Of a stretch of DNA of 64,000 bases, positions 47,191-59,327 are shown piece by piece. Made by a program: the position numbers and the translations under genes. The stretch is from Mortierella sp. BCC40632 (taxonomy: Eukaryota > Mortierellomycota > Mortierellomycetes > Mortierellales > Mortierellaceae), in contig WAEK01000002.1 in NCBI GenBank assembly GCA_011634665.1, forward strand, positions 310,001 to 374,000. The letters are read 5' to 3'. Under the pieces are notes generated by a model that saw only the letters and a program-made list of their open reading frames with translations, had not been told where the DNA came from and made no database searches. How positions within the stretch are numbered: the first letter of the stretch is position 1; each line of letters opens with the position of its first letter.

Positions 47191-48486
47191 TTAGATGACC
47201 TTGGGAGCCAAGCTCAAAAGCTTCATCCACCTCTTTTGCCTAAGCTCTCCCGAAACAGTGCCCAAGACACGGGTACCAAGAGGTTCACCTTGCTTGTTAA
47301 GGAGGACACAGGCATTGTCATCAAACCGGATATAACGACCATCGGGACGGAGGGTCTCCTTTCTGGCACGGACAACAAGCGCATGACGAACATCACCCTT
47401 CTTGACCTTGGGAATACCCGAGGCTGTGGCAATGGCATTGGACTTGGCCTTATTCACAACCACGACAATCTCATCACCTACAAAGATGCACCAAGAACAG
47501 ATCAGAGGGAGAAGAACCAATGTAAAGTTGATGTTAGGAGACAATCTTTTGTGGTTTTTTGTTGGTATGGTTGTGGTTTGTTGTGTAGGTGCGTATTTTT
47601 CCATCTTTTTTTTTCTTTTTCTCTTTGCCTAACAAGGCCAAGTCCAGTTCGAGAACCGTTTCCAGATTTGAGAAGAATAGAAAAAGAAAGAAAGAAAGAG
47701 GTCATCGTGATCTTTTGCCCTGTGTGTCTTCGGTCCAGCGAGTCTCCTGTCCAATCTCTCATGCTTGTTATTGACGAGCCAGTGTCCTTTCCAGATGGTG
47801 ATGAAAAATGCAATGGGGGATGCTCGTTGCTGTGTCCAGGTCTGATGACTGATCCACCTCTGTCCAGATATCGCTTCTTTTTGCTGTCAGGAGCGAGGTC
47901 TCCTCTTTTCACCTTCTCTGTCAATCTCTCACTCTCCCCAACGATCCGATAAAAAAAAAAAAAAAAGAAGAAAAAAGATGGACTCGTCCACCTCCAAGAG
48001 ACCCTTTCTTATAGCTTTTGTTCACAATCCTGCATGGTCGTTCTTTGATGATATGACTCTGCTTCTGATCTGACACTGCTCTGCTGAGAAAAAAAGGTCA
48101 TCTCTCTTTCTTTTTCTCTCTCTCGCTCTGTGGTCTCGTTTTGGTTCAAAGTGGTTGATCCTGCTCTTCAGTCTTCCTGGTGATGATGTATTTTATCTTT
48201 TTCTTTTCTATGATCCAGCTGAGAAAAGGAAGACGGGTGGTTTTTTTTTTTTTCCTAGTCGGAATACGATCCCTGTTTGCTGGATTTTTTTTTTCTGTCC
48301 AATGGTCCGTATATCCTGAGGTAGTGATTGTCCACTCTACTCGGAAAGAAAAGGTCCGAAGAGAGTGAGAGCGAAAGATCCATTACCAATGCGAGCGTAT
48401 TTGCCGCCATGGAGAACTCGGATGCATTCAGCCCAGATGGCGCCCGAGTTGTCGACGACGTTGAGGATGGACTTGAGTTGAAATCT
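47191..48486 (-). CDS. MRPL38: Mitochondrial ribosomal protein uL14m (5' end unresolved)
   Basis: Two supported minus-strand exons: about 48480-48387 and 47477-47191. They encode [22 protein letters not shown], then [59 protein letters not shown] and the SLAPKVI end. This is the bacterial L14 pattern, so it is the mitochondrial uL14 of the large subunit. The intron is 909 bases, the longest in this stretch after URC4 intron 1. The start is unresolved. The frame is open up to an ATG at 48663, but this would translate a T12A17 tract into Phe/Lys runs. A short initiating exon with the poly-A/T tract as part of an intron is more likely. Known uL14m proteins begin only a few residues before LKS. 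Confidence 0.85.
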
Positions 48487-49697
48487 TTTTTTTTTTTTTT
48501 TAAAAAAAAAAAAGTAATGGATTGGGATCCAAAGTGCCTGCAGGTGTTTGAAAGAGAGCAAAGATCCGGGGAGAGAGGCGCCCCCCGACTGATCAATTTT
48601 GTTTATTGAAGCCGTCCCCCTCCTTCCAAAATTTCGCCCTAGGGCTTGCTCCGCGATTGTCATCCGCAGTCTAAATTTTTTTTTTTTTTAAGTTGGAGCA
48701 TTATATATTGACCAACAAATAGAGGTGGGGAAAAAAAAGAAGGCATAGTATATATATATATTTACACACAAAGGATAGCGACAAAAAAAAAAAAAAAAAA
48801 AAACCAACAAGACTGAAGTAGAGGAGAGACAAGAAAAAAAAAGAGAGAGAGAAGGAGGGAGAGAGTGAGGGAATGAGGAAGAGACAGAGAGAGGCGCTGG
48901 ACAACACCAGGTCCAGGGGTGGGGTGGGGAAGGGGGGTGGAAGAGGGGTTAGGGAGAGTGAGAGACAAAAAAAAAGAAAAAAAAACGGGCGCAATGAGCA
49001 TGTACATGAAAGACAGCAGCAAATATTGTACAGGAAAGAAAAAAGAAAAAAGAAAAAGGAGATACATTGCTAGAGAAAAAAAAATAGACAGATAGAGAGA
49101 GAGAGAGAGAGAGGGGGGCTTTTGAAGGCTGCTTTTCTTGTAAGGTGGTCCAAAATCGCTTGCGAGGAGGAGGGGGGGGACCGAGAGGGGAGGGAGGGAA
49201 ATCAACAAAGCAGCAGGCATGAAAAAGAAAAGAAAAGAAGGCAAGGCAAAGAAAAGACACAATAATGTCAATGAGAATCCTGCATCGGTAGTTGACGATT
49301 CTTGGATATTGTCGCAGCGTGCCTCGTGTTGCAACAATAAATGATCTTTTTGCAAAGGACCGCAGGCAAAAATAATAAGAAGAACAGCCCAGAGTGTTGT
49401 GCAAATGGGCTGGAGAGGAGTAATAAAGAAAGAGAGACACCAAGTGTATGTGGCTCGCCCTGTCTCTCTCCTATTCTTGCCCTGAGAAGTAGATTGCCTC
49501 TCCCCCCAGAAATCCCTATCTCTTTTGTCCACCTTGAAACAAAAGGGAGTGGGAGGCAGCTTAGGGATGAGGGTGCGGGGCAAAAGTGTGGTCCATGAAC
49601 AGATGACGAAAGTGAGGCGGGATCCGGCTGAGAAATAAAGAGGCGAGTCAGACTCTCAATCTCTCCTTCTCATTGTTTTTTTCTTGTTTCTTTTTCT
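48487..49697. other. Region upstream of uL14m, low complexity
   Basis: It has many homopolymer and GA tracts: T/A at 48486-48512, A at 48782-48802, (GA) at 48841-48900 and 49095-49112. The uL14m promoter and first exon, and the 3' UTR of the zinc-finger gene, must lie here. Open frames on the minus strand are Phe/Ser/Leu-rich translations of repeats. Confidence 0.45.
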
Positions 49698-51380
49698 TTA
49701 CGCAGCTTGGCAGAGCATACTGAGGACAATCGCTGCTTCCTCAACCTTGCGCTTCTGGCGAAACTTGCGGGCCCAGAGTCGCTTGCTCTTTCGGGTCCGC
49801 TCTTTGCGGTCTTTGTCGTCCTTGACGCGTCCATCTGGGAGAGAGTCCCACTTGCATTTACGAGGGTGTATGGTCGGCGACATGTTGTGCACGTTCTTGA
49901 GATGTCGACGCAAATTACAGTTTTGGTTCTTGCTAGGCTTGAAAGGTCGCTGACAGACAGGGCACAGGAGCAACTGTGATGTGGAGGTCGTTGACATGGT
50001 CAAACCAGTGGCGGAGCACGGAATTGGGCCTGACAGAGTTCCTTCCTTGGAGTTCGATCCGATAGAGGACTCGGACATTGTCAATGAGAGCGTAGATTCG
50101 TTTGAAGCCAGAGAGCTCATCGAAGCCGAAGCTTCTGCAAGCATGCCGTACTTTGCTGCCCCATTGCCCCGAGACAGAGCCAAGGATGAGGACGAGGATG
50201 AGGACGAGCAAGGAGAGGCCTCGCGTGAATAGGTTGAAAGTCCCATGGAACTAGATCGCGACGACAGCTTTGAGTGTGCATATTCTGCCTCCATCTTGAG
50301 TGTCTCTGTATCATGCTCGTCCAATTCAACCTCGTCTCGATCGTCGTCATGCGAGCGACTACTATGGCGACGATAGCTGTCGTCTCCCTGTGAATAGGCC
50401 ATGGACGAGATCGATTCGGTACGCATCAGCGGCCTTGAAGAGGCAAACGAGATCAGCGCCGAAACGTCTTCTTCCTTGACGGCGAGTGCACCGGGCGTGG
50501 CCGGGGTGGGCAGCATGGCGGGCGAGGTTCGTACGTCGTAATGTCCGTACTGGGCCATTGGTGGCTCGAGGTGTGGCGAGGATGGGGAAGCAGGGACAGG
50601 ACGGTAGTACGGATGGTGTGGCTCCTGTTGCTGCTTGGCGAGTGTGGGGTGATAAGAGTGCAAATATTCGCTATGCTCGCGCGAGACCGACCACGAAAGC
50701 ATTTCGCGAGGCGATGAGGGAGAAGGCGAGGGTAGTGCACGGACAAAGGGAGATGCGAGTCGCGATGGCTGTTGTGGGGATGGAGCTAGACGGGAACCTC
50801 CAAAGCCGGTCTCGGTGTACTCTGGCGAGGGCGGCTGGTGTGTGTGAGGAAGAGGAAGATTCCGAGATGGGTGTGATGCGGGGCTGGCGAAGCTGTGCGT
50901 CGGCAAAGGCGAGAGGGTGTGTGCGAGTGAGTGTGAGGGCGAGTGTGAGAGCGAGTGCGGATGCGAGTATAAGGAAGAGTGTGGATGGGCGTGCACAGAA
51001 GGGGATGGTGTGGATGAAGAAAAAGACAATGGTAAAGATGTGGAAGAGAAAGAGAGCGAGGGCGAGGACGAAGATGAGGTTGGTGAAGAAGACGGAGGAT
51101 ACGACGGTGAAAGGGGGTGATGTGGGTGGTGCAGTGAATGCTTTAGCGGGAGGCTGGGCAAGGCCTCGTGCAGGGACGACGAAGATGTGGACGACAAAGG
51201 CCGGCGCATTGGCAGCATCATCGGTGCCGCGGCTGAGGTAGAGTACGACCGAGTCTGCAGCATTGCGGGAAAAGGCGCTGAGGGCTCAGGTGAGGCCGAG
51301 CGACAGGGGCGCTCCAGGATCGGTGAGGCCATGGTGGGCATGAATCCAGACTGGATCGAGGGCAGGCTTACCGGCGACAT
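49698..51380 (-). CDS. C2H2-type zinc-finger regulator with Ser/His-rich N-terminus
   Basis: A single-exon gene of 560 residues starting MSPVSLPSIQS. Residues 1-460 are low complexity, rich in Ser, Pro and His, with Leu-Pro repeats: probably a disordered activation or regulatory region. One finger is at about 473-498 with Cys473, Cys476, His493 and His498, so the spacing is C-x2-C-x16-H-x4-H rather than x12. It is followed by a highly basic stretch (HPRKCKWDSLPDGR, then RKSKRLWARKFRQKRK) that may contact DNA or act as a nuclear signal. It is expected to be nuclear. It lies beside an 8-kb gene-free region, as is common for developmental regulators. The target genes are unknown. The leader carries (GA)n and (TG)n runs (sense CT and CA). 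Confidence 0.82.
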   Translation of the reverse strand: MSPVSLPSIQSGFMPTMASPILERPCRSASPEPSAPFPAMLQTRSYSTSAAAPMMLPMRRPLSSTSSSSLHEALPSLPLKHSLHHPHHPLSPSYPPSSSPTSSSSSPSLSFSSTSLPLSFSSSTPSPSVHAHPHSSLYSHPHSLSHSPSHSLAHTLSPLPTHSFASPASHPSRNLPLPHTHQPPSPEYTETGFGGSRLAPSPQQPSRLASPFVRALPSPSPSSPREMLSWSVSREHSEYLHSYHPTLAKQQQEPHHPYYRPVPASPSSPHLEPPMAQYGHYDVRTSPAMLPTPATPGALAVKEEDVSALISFASSRPLMRTESISSMAYSQGDDSYRRHSSRSHDDDRDEVELDEHDTETLKMEAEYAHSKLSSRSSSMGLSTYSREASPCSSSSSSSSLALSRGNGAAKYGMLAEASASMSSLASNESTLSLTMSESSIGSNSKEGTLSGPIPCSATGLTMSTTSTSQLLLCPVCQRPFKPSKNQNCNLRRHLKNVHNMSPTIHPRKCKWDSLPDGRVKDDKDRKERTRKSKRLWARKFRQKRKVEEAAIVLSMLCQAA

Positions 51381-51464
51381 GGTGTGCTGTCGTGTCAGAG
51401 TCAGCGTGCCTAGTGCGTCAATGAATCAATGAGTGCGTTCTAAAAGAGGAGAGAAAGAGAAGGG

Positions 51465-51496
<32 letters not shown>

Positions 51497-53074
51497 AAGA
51501 GAAAGAGAGAGAGGAAAGAAGGAAAGAAAGAGGGTGAGGAGGGGTAAATGTGCAAAGCGTATTGTATGGATGTGTATTTGTGTGTATGTGTGTGAATGTG
51601 TGTGTATGTGTGTGTGTATGTGTGTGCGTTCATGCGTGGGATAGCAAGGGGGGTAAACAGGGGCACAACGAGAACAGACAGGGGACACTGCAGCGAGCGG
51701 AGGTTGGCCAAGGTCGGAAGGGGGAGAAGAGAAAGAGAAAAGGACAGACAAGAGGGAGTCAACGGCAGGCATCTTCTACCCGCAAGCCGTAGGCAGCCTG
51801 GAAGGCTTTTAATAGCGACAAGCCGCGATCATGGGTGAAGGGGCCCACCGAATGTTCCTCTGCTCTGGTCTGCGACAGGAGGCCGCGAAGGGGACGACCG
51901 CTGGGACGATGTCGCGACGGGAGAGAGAGAGAGAGAGAGAGAGTCTGCCGTCGTTGGAAACCTGTCATGGCTCCCTTTTCACTCGGAAACTCGCGCACCC
52001 GTGCAGTATCTGGATCCGCATTACTGTAGCACAGGCTCAAGCACAATGCCACTGACCATACTTGGTGCTGGGAACGGCATCCTGGGCACGCGATATCGCA
52101 GGAAACTAATCCCGCAAAAAAATGATAATAATGCGTACAATCTCGCCATGCGAATGAGGCGACTAATGCAACTCAAGCACAGCGCAGGATCACTCGGACA
52201 ATGCAGACGTTGATCACAGCAACCCTCTCAGTCCTCCTCACCATATTCGTAGACCATAGGCCCATGGTCCGAGGAGATGACAGCCAAGAAAGAAAGACAG
52301 ACAGAGCAGAGATAACGCGAGAATAGAGTGGTCAAGGGGAGAGGAAAGACAACAAAACAGTCGCCAAGGTGGAAAAAAAAAAAAGAAAGAAAGAAAGAAA
52401 GAAAAGAAAAGGGGAGCTCTTGCAGGATAGAACTTGATCCCGTTGCAGCGAGCAGAGAGATGCTTCGATCCATGACGGGGCAGACCGTGTCCTGCAGCGG
52501 GCGGAACAAAAGGGACGTGCATGGTTGGACAACATGTGGAAAGGTGGGCGGATGGCGTCGGCGAGGCTGCATGCGCTGGAGTGATGAGACACAAGAACCC
52601 ATGGATCGGCTCTTTTTGGAGGATGATGGTCCAAACGCACTTTGCTCGACTCAGGCAGGTGCAGCACAGGTGAAGCCTTTGGTGGAAACGAAGAAAAAAG
52701 AGGACGCGACTAGGGGGGGGGGAGGGAAGTCGGGGCAAGGGCTTCTTACCAATGGGTCTGTGTTGGCGTGTTGTGTCCGTGGAATGGGGTTGGATCGGGG
52801 CGAGTGTGTAGTGGAAAGGTAAGTGGAAAGCGACGCAGGTGGATCGCAGGCCAGGGAAGAGAGGACCAAGAGGCCTGACCGTCAGTGAAATACACAAGAG
52901 AGAGGGTGGACCGCAAATAGGGCGTTAGGTGAGTGCGAGAGACAAGGGTAAAGATATAGAAAAATTGGAGAGAAACGCAGACAAGGCGGAGTAAGAGGCA
53001 GGCAACAAGGCAAGAGAAGGATTGGAGAAGAATCGTTCCAAGCCGGTATTTAAAGGGAACACACGCACAGAGAG

Positions 53075-53082
<8 letters not shown>

Positions 53083-53121
<39 letters not shown>
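53083..53121. repeat. (GA)n microsatellite
   Basis: A nearly pure GA dinucleotide run of about 39 bases in the gene desert, followed by a short GGGATGTGA direct repeat. Confidence 0.9.
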
Positions 53122-53125
<4 letters not shown>

Positions 53126-53512
53126 ATGTGAGAGGGATGTGAGAGGGAAGAGAGAGGGAAGAGAGAAAGAAAAAGGGGCAGTCAAAGAGGGACTGGAGGA
53201 ATAGACAAAGACAGAGCACGATTGGAAACAAGGGATGCACCGATAGAGACACGACGAGAGCCGAGTGGGAGGAGGAGGCAGAGGCAAAAAGAGAGAGAGA
53301 GAGGGGGTAGAGGCCCGCGAGGAGAGCAGTGATTGGGGAGGAAATGAATAGGGGCCGACCCATTGAGAGTTGAATTGACAGACCCTGTCAGACAAGAGAG
53401 AGGAGAGAGAGAGAGAGAGAGAGAGAGGGGTTGCAGCTGGAAAGAGAGAGAGAGACGGCAGGGAGAGAGAAGGAGGACGTGAATCGACTGGGTGTTGGAT
53501 AACAGACAGGGG

Positions 53513-53778
53513 AGGATGGTGAACTGCGAATGGGGATCGACTAGACGCAGCGATGGCGGTTGACTGCAGGCGATCAAAGAAGGCACGGAGTGGCCCCATG
53601 GCCCGACTCTGCCTGACGCTTGACCACGGCTATGGAACAGCAAGAAGACCAAGTATGGGAGAAGCAAGAGCATGGACGGGGCCGTGCAGGATGGTGAATC
53701 AACCGAATGGGGCTCGACTCCAGCCGCCTGAGCAGGCGATCAAAGAAGGCACGGAGGGCCCCATGTCTGTGACGCTTG
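53513..53778. repeat. Direct duplication, two diverged copies
   Basis: Copy 1 spans about 53513-53622 and copy 2 about 53688-53778. Both begin AGGATGGTGAA, share GAATGGGG..TCGACT, then an identical 24-base core (53567-53590 and 53733-53756) and end GACGCTTG. Copies differ by substitutions and small indels between these blocks. The core offset is 166 bases. No reading frame is conserved. Confidence 0.8.
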
Positions 53779-56700
53779 CCATTGTCATCATCGTCTCCAC
53801 CTTCGGCAGTCCTAGACCCTTGCGTCTCCTTCGCACAGCGCACCCGTATTCCTTCTTTCTCTCTCTTTCTCTCCCTCTGTCTCTCTGTCTCTCTCTCTTT
53901 CTTCTCTCTCTTCTCTCTCTTCTCTCTCTTCTCTCTTACAAATCTGTCCGCACTCCCGCGCTCGTATCACCTTGGTCTGTTATCGCCCGCTAGTGCGATC
54001 TGCGGTCGTCACGGCCCCTTTGCAGCAAGGAGCTGTCCTGCGCAACCCTCGCTCCTTTTGCGCCATGACTCGTACAAAGCTGATCCATCCCACCTTTTTC
54101 TATTTTGCATCCGGCGCTGAACATGCCTCCGGCACGCTTGAGTGAATGAGCAGCAGAGTGACTGACTGGTGGTTGTGGTCCCATGCGGAAGCAGTAATCG
54201 CGTTCCACGGATAGAGAAGTAGACAGGCAACTTTTTTGTTGGATAAAAAAGAAAAAAAGAAGACGAGAAGTGTCTGATCTTCCACACCTTCCCTCCTACT
54301 CCTCATCCCCTCCTTCTCTTTGCTCTCCTTTGCATACGATCCAGTCTTCTCCAGCTTCTACACCGCAAAGCTGCGGCTGAGCAGTCAGCTAGTTAGCGGC
54401 TGTTCTTTTCCTCTTACTAACATTGCGTTTGCTCACAGTACTGTTCGCGGCCAGCCGCAGCGCACCTGGCTTCCTTTTGCGTAAGACGTATTTCTAGCGT
54501 CGGAGACTGCTTTCAACACGTCGTGGGCCACAAAAGCCGCTGGTGAGGGTCTGACGAAAGGTGAGAAGGAAAAGGGGGAAAAAATAAAAAAAAGAAAAGT
54601 GACAGCAGAGTGCGCGAGCGAGAAAAAAAAATAAGAGAGAGGCAACAGGAGTTACATTTCGGCATATTTCTGGACTGTCTCGCTACAAACAGCTCTTCCC
54701 CCCCCACCCACCCACCACCACCACCACCACCATCACCACCACCGCCAGAGAAATGAACTGAAGGCAAAAAGGGAGGGGTTCAAAGGAGAGTGAGGGGACG
54801 GAGTGACAACAATGACCGTCGCGTCCGCCCGCCTGGATAGGATGCTCTTACCACCCTCCTTGCTACCCCCAGCATCACCATCATCACCACCTCTACTCCC
54901 ACCTCTACCTCCATCTCCACCTCCACCATGGCACTGAAGAGATTATCGATCGGGCTGGGCTGCGTCAGCTCATTTCGGGGCGCTCTTTGGAGAGCTGGCC
55001 GAAAGAAGGGGGGATACTACGCACCACCGTTTTTTTTTTTTTTTTACTCTGGGGTTGCTTTCGTCTCAAACGGAATTCGGTACAGGGCACAGTTAGGCTT
55101 TTCCCGCTTGCTTGTTTATGAGCCTTGTCCGCCATGTCGGTAGCTATTCGTCTAGGTTAGAGAAGGGGGGGGGGGCTCCCTCCCCTTTCCTAAGTCCTTG
55201 GTTTTTTTTCTTTTCTTTTCTTCTCCAAACTCTTCACGCTATCAAGAATTGAAGAGAAGGGCGTTTGCTGGAGAGAAAATAAAGCGTCCCTAGAAAGTCG
55301 CGAAAGATTGAAAAAAGTCACTCAGTCGAAGTATTGTCTGTCGCATCGCACATGTGCGCACAGTCCACCTTTCCCTCCCTCCATCCCTAGACGGGAAGAA
55401 AGAACACCCTTTCCCAACGCGCCTACAGACACGGGAACGAGAGTAAGGGTAGGGCCAAGAGGAAAGAGGTGAGAGGCTCGCTTCGAAGGACCAATCTGAG
55501 CTAGGCTTAAGGTCAACTACCGGAGCACCAGGCATTTTTGGGGGACATAATAAGCAAGCAGAGTTCTACGGAAGGCGTCTTTCCTTCATTTCATTATTGA
55601 GATGAAAAAGAAGAGAGTAGACGATGCATGCTCCTCTCTCTTCCCATCGTCAGCGTGTGCTCTTACATTGTGGAGGTGTCCTTCTCTTGCATTGTCATTT
55701 CTCAGGGGCAGGGGAATGAGAAGCTCAGGAGGACGCGAGGGAGGAGGAATAGAGGGTGCAGCGAACGCCTGAGCCTTGGACCGTGCCCATCGACCGTCTC
55801 TCTCTCATACGACTTTATCAAAATGAGGGTGCTAAGATAGGAGCGCGGAGGCGTACAAAAATAAGGATACAAACAAGTGTGCAAGAGAAAGACAAAAAAG
55901 AGTGAGAAAGAAAAAGGGAAAATGGAAACACAAAACCGGAAAGGGGGGGAGGGAGCATCGACAAAGAGGTCATCTTGCTTTGTCGGTGTATGGAACAGAA
56001 TCGATTAGTGTCTCCACCGACCCACCTCTCTCCCTCTCTGCCTCTCCTGCGTGCTCTTGCAGACCCCACCCTCCGCTTTTGCCTGATCGTCCACCAATTC
56101 ATCCCCTCAGTTCTATCCTTGGCCCATGGATCTACTCTATTTTTTTTTCATTTACACCCCTTCCTCAGGATTGCTTCTCTGTATAGGATCCGTAACACGC
56201 GAGCGCGTTTTGTATGTCTACATCTACATTGACATGCAGCAAACCGCGCCACTCTTGAGCATGTCAGATCCGCTCTGCAGTATCTTAAAAAAACATGTAT
56301 GCAGGCACAAAAAGGGCCTATTATCTGATATCGTCATAGCCATCCAATGGTATGGTATTCATAGTCACCTTCGTTGATAACTGTAGAATCATAGAGCATG
56401 CTGTTCTACTTGTCGGAGCAAACCATTTAGATGTCCTCCAATAGACGCGTTCCCTACCACTCAATCGTCATTCGACGGGATGATATGGGACGATTCTACT
56501 GGCTAAACAATGATTCAATTTTCAACAAGACCGCGGCTTCCCACTCTAGTCAACGCCCACAGCACGAGCCTAGTTGCTTCTTCGAAACTTGGGCAGGTAC
56601 ACACCAGAAGTTGTCCCCTCAAGAGCCAATTGGCTGCTCCTCTTTCCCCCCCCCCACCCCTCGCTTGCCCATGCAATCTTGGGACACATTATGCCAACTC

Positions 56701-56930
56701 TTCTTTGCTATCAGACTCATTTTTTGAGTTTTTTGCCCAACCCTGTCTCTATTAGGCTATAGCACTATCCATCCCCGAACCCCATCTCCTCTTTCTAAAA
56801 AATACAACCAAAAAGAGTGCGTTTCAAGATTTTCATGGGCCCTTGATGACCCTTTTTTCTTTTGTTTTCATGGAACTAGATGAGAATATTGGCAGCCAAT
56901 ACTCCCCCCTCTATCTCTCTCTCTCTCTCT

Positions 56931-56962
<32 letters not shown>

Positions 56963-57012
56963 GTCAATGCTTTTGCCAGAATGTCTCTCATTCTATACTT
57001 TTTTCTCTCCCT

Positions 57013-57017
<5 letters not shown>

Positions 57018-57072
<55 letters not shown>
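57018..57072. repeat. (CT)n microsatellite
   Basis: A pure CT dinucleotide run of about 50 bases. A further T run of about 26 lies upstream at 56935-56962. Confidence 0.9.
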
Positions 57073-58375
57073 GTCCCACACGCGTGCCCCTGAGGCAAAG
57101 TGATATACCCTCCCCTTTTCAGCTGTCTGTTGACGGCATCTTCGAACATGAGAAACAGGGAGGGTAAGCAACAAAAAGGAGATACGGAAACATTTCTCGT
57201 GAAGAAAAAAAAAAAGACTGGAAAGGCCCATCACACACCAGGAGGGTATCAATCCGACAATGGATCGCCAAAAAAAAAAAAAGGGGCATTTGCGCGTGAG
57301 TACGCACACAATGTCAAAAAGGATGACAGACTCAAAGAAAAGGGAGAAAGGAGTGTGTGGGAGAAAAGAAAAAAAAAGAGAGTGAGTGAGTGAGTGGGAG
57401 AGAGAACGGCAAAGGCCGTCTCAACAATAACAATAATTAAAAGTAACAAAAAAGGACCCACTGAGGATAGAAAGGAGGCGGAGGAGGAGGATAGACACCG
57501 AAGAGCCAGAGTCAACGAGAGCTAGCGAATGACTAGAGAATCCTCTCTCTCTCACTTTTTTTTTTTTTTTTTCTAGACGAACCTCTTTTCCTTTTTTGTC
57601 TTTGCTGGATGGACAAGATGATGCGTGCTCCTCCTATTGCTTTGGACGTGACAGCCCCTCCTCGTCTCTCCTTCCTCTCGTCGACTCCCCGCCCCTTCCT
57701 CCGATGCGGACGCTGGTAACCTTCGGTTAGAGCTAACTCTGGGTTAAATGAACACCATCCCTCCCCTGCCTCCCCACCCCCCCACCCCTTCTCCTCCTTC
57801 AGAGCTGGGAGAAAGGGGCATTGGCTCATCCTTCCCTTGCCTAGATGGGCTACTTCTTTGGCTTGTTACAGAGCCTGGCTCTTTGTCTCCATGTTTGCTA
57901 ACGTAGCGATCGGTTTCCTCTCACGTTGCCTTGTGCTCATCGTGTTTGGACAGCCCAAAAAAGCTCGGGGGGCCAGTTTCTTATTAATTTTGCCGACTCC
58001 AGGCAACAGCGGGATCAGGTACTCCTGGTTAGTACCGGAAGTGTGGAGTGGGCTGTCTTGAAAGAGAGAGAAAGAGAAAGAGAGAAAGACTGGGAAAGAG
58101 TGAACGAGTACCAGGAGATGGATACAATATGGATCAAGGGCTGGCCACCGTTCAGATTATTTGAGATTCCTTGAAGATTCACCCCTGACCAGGCACACTC
58201 TGCCCTTTGAAGTGGACCGACACGAACAAACTGCTCCAAAGCAATTGATGGCCTTCTTTTTTTTTTTCCTCCAAGGAACAAGCCCTTACTTGCCCAGTGT
58301 CCGACCTTTCGGCACGGTGTAGTCGATGCTTTCCCAGATGAGGGATATCCAGTCGTGGTGCACGTTTCACTACCC

Positions 58376-58377
<2 letters not shown>

Positions 58378-58467
<90 letters not shown>
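58378..58467. repeat. Long (GA)n microsatellite
   Basis: The longest dinucleotide array of the window, about 80 bases of GA followed by interrupted units. On the other strand it is (TC)n. It lies about 0.9 kb upstream of the hydrolase gene. Confidence 0.92.
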
Positions 58468-58469
<2 letters not shown>

Positions 58470-59180
58470 GTGAGAGTGAAAGAGAATCGGGCGATGAGAC
58501 ACCATCCTCCCATTCTCCTTTCCTTGGTGTTGCCACCAAACGCAGAGGACAGTCCTCTAGTCTGCGCACAGCCATCTAATATCGTCTTGGTCTTCCTTCA
58601 AGTCATGTGCTTCTCTCCATTTCTTTCACCCTCTATCTCTCTCTCTCGTTCTCTTTATCTCTAGTCTCTCCTTGGATCTTATGACTAGACTCAATGTTGG
58701 TCTAGAAAGGGTAGAGACAAAAGGACAGAGAGTAGGTAGGACAGATGCAGATTCGAAATGATTGCGTACTGTATAGCGGGTGGAATAGAGCCGAAAGCGG
58801 GTAATACCCTTCCCGGTATTTGTAGAGAAGTTGGGCATCCATTGATTTGGAGGCAAGCATGGAAAGGAAGACTGAAAAGGGTCCATGATCTTGTTGGCGG
58901 TTGGCGTTGTTCAGCCCTCCCACCTTTTTTTTTTTCCTTTTTCTTTTTTTTTTTGGGACTCCAACTCGATGACCTTTCGGGTAAACACTCCTCCCGTAGC
59001 TTTCCAGCCACATTTTTTACATTGGCCCAAGGTTGCTCTTGGAAATCCACTCGTGTGGTTTGGTTGGACAAAATTGTTTTTTTTTTTTATGCGTGGGATC
59101 TAATGCATGGGCGGAGAGGTATTCACAGGTTTCCAATTTGCGCAGGCATACATGCGCGACAGTGGGGCTTCGGAACGCGA

Positions 59181-59188
59181 TATAAAAA
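59181..59188 (+). promoter_or_regulatory. TATA box of the dienelactone hydrolase gene
   Basis: TATAAAAA lies about 147 bases before the ATG at 59328 and is followed by a C/T-rich leader, the same spacing as in other TATA-containing genes of this window. Confidence 0.55.
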
Positions 59189-59327
59189 TAAGCTAAGCTA
59201 TCACTTAATCCTCCCCTCCACACCCCCCCCACATCTCTTTCTTTTCTTTGACATCTTGAACAACCACTTCTATCACTTTTTTTTTTTCCTTTCCTTTTTC
59301 CTTCATTCAACACAACCTTCATTTCTC

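Larger units (their letters stand above)
51381..59180. other. Gene desert of about 7.8 kb, purine/pyrimidine-rich
   Basis: No credible coding sequence was found between the zinc-finger gene (minus) and the dienelactone hydrolase (plus). It has many (GA)n/(CT)n tracts (51470-51520, 53083-53121, 53400-53440, 57018-57072, 58378-58467), a (TG)n-like stretch (51577-51630), poly-T runs, (CCA)n-like repeats at 54699-54746 and a tandem duplication at 53513-53778. A 71-codon frame at 54928 has a good ATG but ends in a Phe run. Long 5' regulatory DNA or undetected non-coding RNA is possible. Confidence 0.5.

Noticed and set aside
48487..48663. N-terminal extension of uL14m from an ATG at 48663
   Set aside because: It would encode Phe and Lys runs from a T/A tract and does not resemble a targeting sequence; kept only as an alternative.
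52228..53673. Several long minus-strand frames of 110-220 codons in the gene desert
   Set aside because: They are dominated by Ser/Leu/Phe from CT repeats, overlap each other in several frames and show no domain.
54928..55143. 71-codon frame beginning MALKRLSIGLG
   Set aside because: Good ATG context but it soon runs into a poly-Phe stretch from a T tract, with no splice partner or recognised motif.
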